Positions 54,257-63,001 of a DNA stretch of 64,000 nucleotides are shown in pieces. The notes beneath the pieces are model-generated. The model was not told the DNA's origin and did no database searches. It saw only the letters and a list, made by a program, of their open reading frames with translations. The first letter of the stretch is position 1, and the number at the start of each line of letters is the position of its first letter. Source of the stretch: CBDCWT01 sp965223305 (GTDB lineage Bacteria > Planctomycetota > Planctomycetia > Pirellulales > Pirellulaceae); assembly GCA_965223305.1 (NCBI GenBank), contig CBDCWT010000022.1, positions 1 to 64,000 of the forward strand, read 5' to 3'. The translations under genes were made by a program, and so were the position numbers.

Positions 54257-56719
54257 TTACCATTTTCTGGATTTCCATGCCTGCGCGGAAACCCCTTGCT
54301 CCGACAGGCAAATTCGAATCGCACCGTCGTCATTGGTATGCATGACGCGAGCACCGCGCAATGCGTAGGCTTGCTTCGCCTTCGACGATGCGCGAACGGC
54401 GCCAGCACTGATCACAACCCACTCCGGGTTCGACCACCGCACAAACGCTGCGGGATCGCAATTCAAGGATCCATGATGCGGCGCCATCAAAACATCACAG
54501 TCCTGTGGCTTCTGCTCCAGTAGGCGCGCCGAACCCGGGGGCTCTAGGTCACCAGGCAACAACAAAGTGCGCCCGGCGAACACCACCCGGACGACAACAC
54601 TGTTGGCATTGTCGCTCCCGCCTACGCCACGCAGCGGTGGGTGCAGCACTTCCAGCCATGCTCTGCCGGCAGGAGAGATACGGTCACCGTCGGTCAGCTC
54701 GCAGAGTGGCACTCGGTGGCGGTCGATTGCTGCCCGGAGCTCGGCAACCGCAGCGGTTGGGTGGCGAAACATAAGCGGCGACACATAGATCGCCCGCACT
54801 GCGAACCGATCCAGCAAGCCAGGGACCGCGTTGTAGTGATCTGCATCTGCGTGCGAGAGAATAATCCCATCGAGGCGTTGGATACGCCGCTGCCAAAGGA
54901 CGTTCGAGATCTGCCGAACAGCCCCCCGCGCGTTCCCCAACCGGCCAGCATCGTAGAGCCAGACCTGGCCGTCGGGCAGCTCGAGCAGCACGCTCGTCCC
55001 GTGCCCAACAGCAATGAAGGTAGCCGCCAAGCAGGCCGGCACCCGGCGGCCGCCGGCGCAGATAAGCAAGCCAATCGACAGCCACGCCGTGGCCAACAAG
55101 ACCACGCTTCGTCGACTCCACCAGGCCGAGGGCCAGAGGATCCAAACTGACACCCCGACATAAAACAGTGCCAGCCACCAGGTAGGAGGTGAGGGAATCC
55201 AGACGTGGCCTCCTGGCAGCCGTTCTCCGTATTCGATCATCCGCTCGACGCACGCCAAGCTGGCATCGCAACCCGCCCCCATCAGCGCGGCCACTGGAGA
55301 CAGCCACGATCCAAACAACAGTACGCCGAGCCCCAAGAAAAGTGCTGCCGCCATCGGCAACCAAACCAGTGGGTTGAGCAACAGTGAGACCGGAGTGACA
55401 ACGTGGAAATAGGTCGCTACCAAAGGAGCGGTCACCAGCCAGACCGAGGAAGTTGCCCAGACCATCTGGGTGCCACTGGCACCCAGTCGGCGAGCCAGCC
55501 GCCAAATAGGTGGCCGGCTCTTCTCGATCAACCGATCGACTGGGTCCACCAAGGTGGTTGTTGCCGGGCGCACGGGCCGAATCGTGGCAAGCGTGGCCAC
55601 CGCCAGAAATGAAAACTGTGTCCCCAGCCGAAATAGGCTGGCCGGATTGAGGAACAGCACCATCAGACCGGCAGCCGCCAACGAGTTCAATCCGAGCGAT
55701 TGGCGGCCTGAGTAGCGTGCGGCGCAAACCAGGCTGATCAAGACCCCGGCTCGAACTACGGGAGGCTGCCCGTCAGTGAGCAGCGCGTACAAACACACGA
55801 ACAACACGATCAGCTTCAACGTCAAGCGACGTGAAATAACCCCTAGGCGGCCCAGCCCCCAAAATCCTGCCGCCAGAATGCCGACATGCAGCCCCGAAAT
55901 CGCCAGAAGGTGAATGGTCCCGGTCACCATAAAGTCATGTGACCGTTCGGGGCTGATGCCCCTGCGCGCCCCCAGCAAGATGGCCACCGCCAAGTTGGCG
56001 CGCGATTCGCCGATGTGCTGCCGCAACAACTCGCAGCCGCGCTTACGGAGCCGCGGTAGAAACCAGCGGGGGTGCCAGCGCTGCGATCCGGTTATCACCC
56101 TGATACCTGCCACGTCATCAACGAAGATCCGACGAAGCCGCCGGTCGCAGCGCCGCAAGGCGGCGATATCCAGCTCGCCCGGATTTCCCGGTGGCGAAGG
56201 TGCGGAAATCCGACCAAGCAGGCGGATGCGATCGCCAGGAGTCAAGTTCGGGGACCCGCGAACCCAGAACTCGCATTCACCCGTCGCTACTTGCCAGCAA
56301 CGCGCGTCACGAACCCGAGTGATCCTGAGCCGGCAAGCTGCGGCAGCGGACCTGCCTAGCGCACCGAGCGGTGGCTGGGCCGGCCGGGCGTGTTGCTCGA
56401 GGACGGACAACACCAAGGCTTCGCAACAGATGGGCGACGTGGTACGCGCCGTACAGACCGCCACATGGTCCACACGAAACAGCCGCCAACAAACATGGTG
56501 CCAGCTGCCGGCAAGCGCGCAAGCCGCCCCGAGCAAAAAACACCCACTCAGCCGGCACCAACACCTGCTCCAAAGGGCGAACCAGACAATCAGCGCGGCG
56601 AACGTCGTCGCCAACCAGATGTTCAGCGGAACGGCCCAACACCGATCGCAAAGGACGCCGATAATCGTGCTGCTCAGCACCGGTACCAGCGGCTGATAGG
56701 TCCCCCCAGAAGGTCGCAT
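54257..56719 (-). CDS. comEC: ComEC/Rec2 family DNA-uptake protein
   Basis: 820 residues. Order: two N-terminal membrane helices, an OB-like region (about 150-210), then the Competence-domain core with many helices (DFMVTGTIHLLAISGLHVGIL, the signature of the family). A C-terminal metallo-beta-lactamase-like domain has TFIAVGHGTSVLLELPDG, LSHADADHYN and LLPGDLEPPG, and its GTIHLLAISG and HxDxDH are intact. It forms the inner-membrane channel for DNA import in natural transformation. No comEA or pilus gene is in the window. It is convergent with the small ORF at 53931. Confidence 0.93.
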   Translation of the reverse strand: MRPSGGTYQPLVPVLSSTIIGVLCDRCWAVPLNIWLATTFAALIVWFALWSRCWCRLSGCFLLGAACALAGSWHHVCWRLFRVDHVAVCTARTTSPICCEALVLSVLEQHARPAQPPLGALGRSAAAACRLRITRVRDARCWQVATGECEFWVRGSPNLTPGDRIRLLGRISAPSPPGNPGELDIAALRRCDRRLRRIFVDDVAGIRVITGSQRWHPRWFLPRLRKRGCELLRQHIGESRANLAVAILLGARRGISPERSHDFMVTGTIHLLAISGLHVGILAAGFWGLGRLGVISRRLTLKLIVLFVCLYALLTDGQPPVVRAGVLISLVCAARYSGRQSLGLNSLAAAGLMVLFLNPASLFRLGTQFSFLAVATLATIRPVRPATTTLVDPVDRLIEKSRPPIWRLARRLGASGTQMVWATSSVWLVTAPLVATYFHVVTPVSLLLNPLVWLPMAAALFLGLGVLLFGSWLSPVAALMGAGCDASLACVERMIEYGERLPGGHVWIPSPPTWWLALFYVGVSVWILWPSAWWSRRSVVLLATAWLSIGLLICAGGRRVPACLAATFIAVGHGTSVLLELPDGQVWLYDAGRLGNARGAVRQISNVLWQRRIQRLDGIILSHADADHYNAVPGLLDRFAVRAIYVSPLMFRHPTAAVAELRAAIDRHRVPLCELTDGDRISPAGRAWLEVLHPPLRGVGGSDNANSVVVRVVFAGRTLLLPGDLEPPGSARLLEQKPQDCDVLMAPHHGSLNCDPAAFVRWSNPEWVVISAGAVRASSKAKQAYALRGARVMHTNDDGAIRICLSEQGVSAQAWKSRKW

Positions 56720-57003
56720 GCCTGCCCCGCGCGCGAAAGGTTCTCTCGAACCGGGATTATCAATCTGCGCAATAGCGATTCCGCTAGACTACTGGATCAC
56801 CCCGCTGATCGGCCACGGGGGCAAGGCCCTACACCAACAAGGATTTCCCCCCTGACGTTCCGCTATCCGGTGTGGTCAAACTCGCCAGAAGTTTGGCCGG
56901 GTGGTGTTTTCATAGAAGGGTCGCCAAATTCTGGCGAATTCGGCTACAAGGCGTGCGACCAGCCGACGAGACGAGCCCAATCGCGGACAGCAGAAATCGG
57001 TCG
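56720..57003. repeat. Gap with fragment of the CTGGCGAATTCGGC module
   Basis: A single copy of TTCTGGCGAATTCGGCTACAA near 56932-56952, the undisrupted form of the intron target, plus a fragment near 56883. No gene. Confidence 0.6.
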
Positions 57004-58464
57004 TCAGGAGGAATCCGCGCTGCGAGCTGCGGACCGCTTTTTACTACGCCGTTTTTCGTGCCCCGCATCGATCGCCTCCTGTTCGTCTGCGAACAGGACA
57101 AGATCTCGCGGATTACGATCGTAAACGATCGACCATTCGGTCGTGTCGCTGGTGTACTTGCGGGTGGAACTACGGCTCACCACTCGCGGCTGATACTCCT
57201 TGTCACAATATGCACAGCGAATCGTCAGAGACTCTTCGTCCACAATCCAGAACTTGGGTGTCAAATAGCGACGTTCGTTCTCTTCGCGTGTGATGCAGCT
57301 GGGGCTGACGCAGTGCGTGCCGTGGGCTGAGGAGTATTGTCGGTAGCGCGGCTCGTGCACAGCAGTCAGCAACGAAGGAAACAGCTCGAGCAGGCTCGCG
57401 ATGAGCGCCATTCTGACGGGCACTCCGTAGGCCGCCTGCTGGAAGTAGACACCGCGTGGGTCTTCGTCGATGTCGTAGCTCAACTCGTCAACTCTGGGCA
57501 GCGGGTGCATCACCTTGGTCCGCCTGTACCGCTCTTCTTTCAACAGCTCTGCGTCAATTGCCGGATAGTCTTCCGCTCCCTCCTCGGCACGATGCCTTTC
57601 CCGCTGATAGCGGGTTGCGTAGAAGAAATCGACGTTCTTCAATTCGCGTACCGCCTTGCGTTGTTCAAGACTCAATCGGAACCAGACATCTGCTTCGGCG
57701 CCGGTCCAAAGCGTCCGCTGATGCGGCTCGTCGGGTGTGATGTATACGTAGGCCGGAAAGTCGTCGTCGCAGAGATCCTCGATTTCATCGCGGTTAAGCG
57801 GGAAGCAGTGGTAATCGCGGGCCAATCGCTGCCTGACATGCTCTGGAAAGTCGCAGCCCGGAGCCGGTTTGGGGATGATCCTGGCCCCAAACCGAGCCAA
57901 CGCGTAAACCAGCGAGTGAACGGTGCGGCCGTGTTTCAGGTCGCCTCTCAGTTCAATCGCGATGTCTTTAAACGAGTGCTGGAGATCCTTGTACTTCTGC
58001 CGATGGGCCGCTCGCAGTGTATAGAGATCACACAGCGTCTGCGTCGGGTGTTCGTGTCCTCCGTCGCCGGCATTGATAACCGGCAAGTCCGTGAACTCGG
58101 CAGCAACCTGTGCCGCGCCTTCGTTGGAATGTCGGATCACCAGCATGTCCGCGTAGTTTTCCACGACGCGAACGGTATCGGCAATTGTCTCGCCCTTGGC
58201 TGCCGACGACGAAGCCCCCTCGGCCGACGAAATCACCTGACCGCCCAAGTGCAGCATCGCCGATTCAAAGGAAAGACGTGTCCGCGTGCTGGGCTCGTAG
58301 AACAAGGTTGCCAGGATATAGTCGCGGGCGAGCGTCCGGCGCCCGCGAATCCGATATGGCTTGCCCGGCGTAGCCATCTCGTCCAGAAAACGGTCCGCCA
58401 GCTCGAAGACCGCCTCGATCTCGGCGTTATCGAGATCGTCAATCGAGATCACGCTCCGAGCCAT
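57004..58464 (-). CDS. pyrB: Aspartate carbamoyltransferase fused to a PyrI-type zinc domain
   Basis: I start at the ATG at 58464 (MARSVISIDDLDNAEIEAV), giving 486 residues. The longer frame upstream is not coding. Residues 1-365 are the catalytic chain: YEPSTRTRLSFESAM (56-70), HPTQT (139-143), RGDLKHGRTVHSL (173-185), and MHPLPRVDEL (319-328). Residues 385-420 carry CVSPSC and CAYC, a C-x4-C...C-x2-C pattern identical in spacing class to the PyrI zinc domain, followed by DKEY. No PyrI allosteric (nucleotide-binding) domain lies between, and the catalytic domain is followed by only a 20-residue linker. A basic 65-residue tail follows. It catalyses the committed step of pyrimidine synthesis. 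T. maritima has a known full fusion, so the shorter form is the unusual point. Confidence 0.9.
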   Translation of the reverse strand: MARSVISIDDLDNAEIEAVFELADRFLDEMATPGKPYRIRGRRTLARDYILATLFYEPSTRTRLSFESAMLHLGGQVISSAEGASSSAAKGETIADTVRVVENYADMLVIRHSNEGAAQVAAEFTDLPVINAGDGGHEHPTQTLCDLYTLRAAHRQKYKDLQHSFKDIAIELRGDLKHGRTVHSLVYALARFGARIIPKPAPGCDFPEHVRQRLARDYHCFPLNRDEIEDLCDDDFPAYVYITPDEPHQRTLWTGAEADVWFRLSLEQRKAVRELKNVDFFYATRYQRERHRAEEGAEDYPAIDAELLKEERYRRTKVMHPLPRVDELSYDIDEDPRGVYFQQAAYGVPVRMALIASLLELFPSLLTAVHEPRYRQYSSAHGTHCVSPSCITREENERRYLTPKFWIVDEESLTIRCAYCDKEYQPRVVSRSSTRKYTSDTTEWSIVYDRNPRDLVLFADEQEAIDAGHEKRRSKKRSAARSADSS

Positions 58465-58894
58465 GGGTTCGTCCCAGTACGTCCGACTAAGTGTTCGTTG
58501 CAGCGGACGCGCTCTCGCCAAGAGCAAGCCGCTCCGCGCTCTCCCCAGCTGCACGCAACTCCTGATTCTAACACCGCGCGAAGCACCAACAAAGCCTCGC
58601 GCTAATCGGTTAGTCGTCAGCGATGAAGAACAAAAGGAGTACCTGGGAACTGCGGCCCCGGCTTCCGATGTTGCACCACAACGACCCTGCCGAGCCCCGT
58701 TTGCGACCGGCTCGCCCATGCCAGGATCAATTGCCCCCTGCAGGCGGCCACGAACTTCTTCCTGCCGGCCGCCGGTGGAGCGGGCTACTCCCTCATGCTG
58801 CGGGCGTATATCATCCAATCCACCTGTGGCAGAATCACTCGGCCTGGCGCTGCTGCGACCCGAAGCGACCTCTCGCCACACTCTTCTCCTTCTC
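58465..58894. other. Divergent gap between pyrB and the GGDEF gene
   Basis: No repeat module or credible gene. Long frames extend both flanking genes into it, but neither has coding character. It should contain both promoters. No clear PyrR or attenuator structure is visible. Confidence 0.4.
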
Positions 58895-59743
58895 ATGGAT
58901 CACGGGCCAGACGCTATGGCGAGAGAAGTCGGGATCTTGATGTACCCCGCTAGTCCCGCACAACGGGACCAATGGCAAAGACTGCTGGCCGGCGCCGCGG
59001 TCTCCGTGCTGCCGGATCCACCTGCCGTCGACGAGCTGGACCAGATCGAAGTCGTCTTGCTTGGTCCGGGCCAGACCGCCCACCCGGCCCTTGCCCCCCG
59101 AGTGAAAGATGGCCGCGTGGGAGTTGTCGCGTTCGACGCCGACGTGCCTGCCGATGTGCTACTGCCCGGCGATACGTCACCGCGCGAGCTGCAGCTCGCC
59201 TGCCAGCTGCTGGGGGAAATCGTGCGGCTAAGGAGGCAACAGCGCCGGAGCGAACGCAGCCGCCAGTCGATGGAAGACCTGGCACTCACCGACCACCTCA
59301 CCGCAATTCCCAACCGGCGGGCCTGGGACGCGGCCACCGATGGCTGGCCCGGCGGACTGCTGGTACTGCTCGACTTGGATCACTTCAAGGTCGTTAACGA
59401 CCGACTGGGGTACGAAGCGGGAGACCAGGTGCTGAAACAAGCAGCTGAGCGGTTGAGGTCGAACGTCCGCGGAGAGGATCTAGTCGCCCGCCTGGGCGGT
59501 GACGAATTCGGTCTGCTGCTGTCCGCGTCCGCGTTGGCAAACGGATTTGAAGTCGTTGATCGCATCCGACGTTCCGTGAGCTGCTCGCTCGCCGACGAGG
59601 TCAGCTTAACTGCCAGCGCCGGGTTCGCCGTGGTGCAACCGGGAGAGAACTCCAGCCGCCTAATGGCCTCCGCAGATCACGCACTCCGCCGCGCCAAGGC
59701 CCTGGGACGGGACCGCACTGTCCGTAGCGACGCCCCTTCATAG
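58895..59743 (+). CDS. Diguanylate cyclase (GGDEF) with N-terminal regulatory domain
   Basis: I start at the ATG at 58895 (282 residues). The ATG at 58916 is equally possible, and no strong ribosome binding site chooses. Residues up to about 120 form a receiver-like alpha/beta domain (VLPDPPAVDELDQIEVVLLG, GVVAFDADVPADVLL) without the usual phosphoacceptor context. The GGDEF domain follows: DHLTAIPNRRAWD, LLDLDHFKVVNDRLG and RLGGDEFGLLL, the active site. RGED five residues upstream of GGDEF is an RxxD I-site, so product inhibition is probable. It makes cyclic di-GMP. Confidence 0.88.
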   Translation: MDHGPDAMAREVGILMYPASPAQRDQWQRLLAGAAVSVLPDPPAVDELDQIEVVLLGPGQTAHPALAPRVKDGRVGVVAFDADVPADVLLPGDTSPRELQLACQLLGEIVRLRRQQRRSERSRQSMEDLALTDHLTAIPNRRAWDAATDGWPGGLLVLLDLDHFKVVNDRLGYEAGDQVLKQAAERLRSNVRGEDLVARLGGDEFGLLLSASALANGFEVVDRIRRSVSCSLADEVSLTASAGFAVVQPGENSSRLMASADHALRRAKALGRDRTVRSDAPS

Positions 59744-59971
59744 CTCCACATCTGCCTCCGACTTGGCAGACTGGGCAATGTCCAAATAGCCAAGATTGAC
59801 GACCTGGAGCCAGGCTTAGTTTGTACTGCCGGTTTTCTTCAGAAAAAACGGCGTTCGGCCGAGATATCATCAAGCGGCCGCTCCATTCTGCCGATGGCGA
59901 CCTGCAGAACGATGAGGGGGGACTCGGAAATCAGCGTCGGCCAGCTCCTTTTTTGAACAGCAGGACCCCTC
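59744..59971. other. Gap between the GGDEF and lipoprotein genes
   Basis: No repeat or gene is recognised. A TTGTACTGCCGGTTTTC stretch lies mid-gap. Confidence 0.25.
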
Positions 59972-60448
59972 ATGGACATCGATCGGAGACATGGTTGCTT
60001 TCGCGCCGCCCGGTTGCTCCCGCTGCTCCTGTTTGTCGGGTGTAGCACGCTGGAACAGCAGTATGACATGTTCTTGGCTGGCTCTGGGGAAACAGCGCTC
60101 GAAACACCCCCGGCCCTACCTCCTGATCTGCCAACCGCCACCGTGGTGATGGTCGCCAGCGGCGAGCAACCTGTTTCTGCGCCGCTGCCGCTGCACGAAA
60201 TCGTCTACATTCAGCAAGCTCTCGAGATGACTGGGCTCGACTCCCGCTTTCGGCGGATGAAGCTCGAGTTGTTCCGCCCCCTCGAGGCAGGTAATCACCG
60301 ACTTGACATTCGCTACGACCGCGACGAACACCGCGTGGCTTCGGAATACGACTACGCGCTGCGGCCTGGCGATCGGCTTGTCGTCACCGAAGACACCTCG
60401 ACGGTTTTGGACGACATGCTGGGATCCCTCGCAGGGCCTTTCAACTAA
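59972..60448 (+). CDS. Lipoprotein of unknown function
   Basis: 158 residues. The N-terminus has a hydrophobic core and a lipobox LLLFVGCS, so it is lipid-anchored. The C-terminal half is a compact region ending with YDYALRPGDRLVVTED, reminiscent of SLBB-like or polysaccharide-export endings but too short to assign. TVVMVASGEQPVSAPLPLHE precedes it. It is the last plus-strand gene before the tandem-repeat block. Confidence 0.65.
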   Translation: MDIDRRHGCFRAARLLPLLLFVGCSTLEQQYDMFLAGSGETALETPPALPPDLPTATVVMVASGEQPVSAPLPLHEIVYIQQALEMTGLDSRFRRMKLELFRPLEAGNHRLDIRYDRDEHRVASEYDYALRPGDRLVVTEDTSTVLDDMLGSLAGPFN

Positions 60449-60472
60449 TAGGATGGCGAGGGACCGTGATAC

Positions 60473-61344
60473 AAAATCACCCGCTGGGCGTTAACCCACG
60501 GTTACCACCCTCACAAGCACCGATGCCACTCGGCTCGGCAGGAGCCTCGCCCTCCCGAGCGTCTTACACGAATGTTGCAGCGGTGTGATGGGGTAGCCCG
60601 CCGCTGGTTGCCGTCCCTTCATCCTGTTCATCATGTCGATCCTGTCTTCTGATTGGTTGACAGGATTTACAAGATCAACCGGATGACTCGGACCGTAGCA
60701 CAAAATCAGCCGCTGGGCGTTAGCCCGCGGTTTGCACCCTAACCGGCACTCCCACGCGCCTCGGCTCGGCAGGAGCCTCGCCCTCCCGAGCGTCTTACAC
60801 GAATGTTGCAGCGGGTGTGATGGGGTAGCCCGCCGCTGGTTGCCGTCCCTTCATCCTGTTCATCATGTCGATCCTGTCTTCTGATTGATTGTTTGACAGG
60901 ATTCACAAGATCAACAGGATGACTCGGACCGTAGCACAAAATCAGCCGCTGGGCGTTAGCCCACAGTTGCCACCCTAACCAGCACTCCCACGCACTTCGG
61001 CTCGGCAGGAGCCTCGCCCTCCCGAGTATCTTACACGACCGTTGCAGCGGGTGTGATGGAGTAGCCCGCCGCTGGTTGCCGTCCCTTCAATCCTGTTCAT
61101 CATGTTGATCCTGTCTTCTGATTGTTTGGCAGGATTTACATGATCAACAGGATGACCTGGACCGTGACGCAAATCAGCCGCTGGGCGTTAGCCCGCGGTT
61201 TGCACCCTGACCAGCACTCCGACGCGCCTCGGCTCGGCAGGAGCCTCGCCCTCCCGAGCGTCTTACACGAATGTTGCAGCGGGTGTGATGGGGTAGCCCG
61301 CCGTGGGTTTCCGCCCCTTCAATCCTGTTCATCATGTCCGTGTT
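60473..61344. repeat. Four tandem repeats of about 233 bp
   Basis: CGGCTCGGCAGGAGCC marks the units at 60531, 60762, 60998 and 61230 (offsets 231, 236, 232 bp). Each unit runs from CAGCCGCTGGGCGTTA through GTCTTACACGAATGTTGCAG and GTAGCCCGCC to the palindromic TTCATCATGT(C/T)GATCCTGTC...GACAGGATTTACA module. The last unit ends 1 bp from the stop of the permease gene. Confidence 0.9.
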
Positions 61345-62979
61345 TCAGCTTGAGACGCGCCAGCGCAGGTTGAACAGCCAAATCATCAGCGCCATCAGCG
61401 TGACGTTCAAGAAGCTGGTGAAAGTGATGTAAGCAGCAAACAGAAACCAGTCGCCCTCGACCATCTTCGTCGAATCCGTCTGCAGGATACTCATGTCCAA
61501 CGGCACGGCAAACGCCGCTGAAAAGGGGCTGGTGATACCCGCCCAGGCGACGTATTCAGTAGCCGTGTGTGTCGGGAAGAACTCGTTTGCAAAGAAGTTG
61601 ATCGCGATCGGTAAGCAGAACAGCACGATCACCACCAGATACGAAGCCATCAGGCTGGCCGACGTCTTCTGGAACACGACCGAGCAGCTTAAGGCGACCA
61701 CAGCGGTCGTCAAGCAGGTCAGCAGCACAATCCCCAGGTAGGCACCCACACTGGTGAGGTTTGACCAGTAGGACGCAACCATCACACACGCCAACAGCAC
61801 CGGCCACAGCAAGAACATTGTCAACACACTGGAAACTCGCAAGGCGGCGACCAACTTGCCCCAGAGGATCTGCCAAGGTGTCACAGTTGTCGTCAACAGC
61901 AAATCTAAAGTCTGCCTCTCTCGCTCGCTGGTGACACTCCCCGCCGAGAAGACAGGCCCAACCAACATGTTGAACAGCAGCACGTAGCCGATATACCAAG
62001 CTGCGTAGTGGGACCAGATGTACAAGCAGACTGCCATCAACGGGATGGCCAGCACCATGCTGACTTGGATCACCAGCCGTAACATCAAAGTGCCTTGACT
62101 GAAGATCTCGCTACGAATCTCCTTGTCGTAAACAGGATTCGCTCCATCGGCGAGCAAGTCGTCACGTTTAGCAGGTGCGAACAACCTATCTGGGAACTGA
62201 TCGCGCTGGATGACCAGACCTACCGCTTGCTGTGCTTCTTGCTCCAGATCGACCACTTCCTTCCCCTCGCTGCCCACATCGGGAGGGTGCAGCAGCCGAG
62301 CGCTGGTATTGGTCAACAAGGCGATACAAAGCGCCAACCCCACCGATGGCACGACGGTGACCGTCAACAGCAAGCGGACCGAGCCGTTACTAGACAGAGA
62401 GTACCACAGCAACACTCCAATCAGAGCCAGCGGCAAGATCAACAGGTAGGACACAACCAGTGACGCGGCGGTCCGCTGAAAAAAACTGCTGCAAGCGATG
62501 CTGATGGCGCCAAACGTAATTACAGAGACAATCAACCCCAGATAAGCAGCCAATACCTCGTACAGCGAAACGCCGCCCAAGGGGAGACATAACATCACGA
62601 TCGGCAACGAGGAAAAAACCAGCACCCCCAGATGGGTCAGCGATGCCACCATCTTGCCGATGACAATTGCCGAAGGACGTAGCGGGCTGGCCAACAGCAT
62701 CTCGTACGTCTTGCGTTCCTTCTCACCTGTGATCGCACCCGCCGCGAAGCTGGGCGCCATCATCGAAGCCAGCAGGTACTGCCCCAAGAAGAACATGTCG
62801 ACCAGCTTCCGCGCGTCCGGCGGGTTCTCGGTCAAATCCAAACGGCTATCTTGGGGCCAGGCGAAGTAGACCACCACGCCTAGCAGCGCCTGGTACAGAA
62901 ACAGCAACACAAATCCCCGCGGCATTCGCAGGTTGACCAACAGCTCGCGCTGCAGCACCGGATTTTCGACGAGGTACAC
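61345..62979 (-). CDS. ABC-2 type permease with two internal homologous halves
   Basis: 544 residues. Two related halves each carry the ABC-2 pattern. First: MMAPSFAAGAITGEKERKTYEMLL (wording shared by LVGPVFSAGSVTSERERQTLDLLL in the second), then about six helices each. A soluble charged segment of about 65 residues (VDLEQEAQQAVGLVIQRD) separates them. The protein would act as a full transporter core in one chain. No ATP-binding partner is in the window. It starts 22 bp after argG ends. Confidence 0.85.
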   Translation of the reverse strand: MYLVENPVLQRELLVNLRMPRGFVLLFLYQALLGVVVYFAWPQDSRLDLTENPPDARKLVDMFFLGQYLLASMMAPSFAAGAITGEKERKTYEMLLASPLRPSAIVIGKMVASLTHLGVLVFSSLPIVMLCLPLGGVSLYEVLAAYLGLIVSVITFGAISIACSSFFQRTAASLVVSYLLILPLALIGVLLWYSLSSNGSVRLLLTVTVVPSVGLALCIALLTNTSARLLHPPDVGSEGKEVVDLEQEAQQAVGLVIQRDQFPDRLFAPAKRDDLLADGANPVYDKEIRSEIFSQGTLMLRLVIQVSMVLAIPLMAVCLYIWSHYAAWYIGYVLLFNMLVGPVFSAGSVTSERERQTLDLLLTTTVTPWQILWGKLVAALRVSSVLTMFLLWPVLLACVMVASYWSNLTSVGAYLGIVLLTCLTTAVVALSCSVVFQKTSASLMASYLVVIVLFCLPIAINFFANEFFPTHTATEYVAWAGITSPFSAAFAVPLDMSILQTDSTKMVEGDWFLFAAYITFTSFLNVTLMALMIWLFNLRWRVSS

Positions 62980-63001
62980 AGGAAGTCCAACTCGAAAAGG
63001 G

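Noticed and set aside
54684..55727. 347-residue minus-strand ORF inside comEC
   Set aside because: Shadow frame of a clear ComEC protein with no recognisable motif.
58465..58894. N-terminal extension of the GGDEF frame or small divergent ORFs
   Set aside because: Arg/Pro-rich, no motif, and no start signal. Both flanking genes have better starts.
57004..58896. 630-residue reading of pyrB
   Set aside because: The first 144 residues are Arg/Gly-rich noise, and the family start is at 58464.
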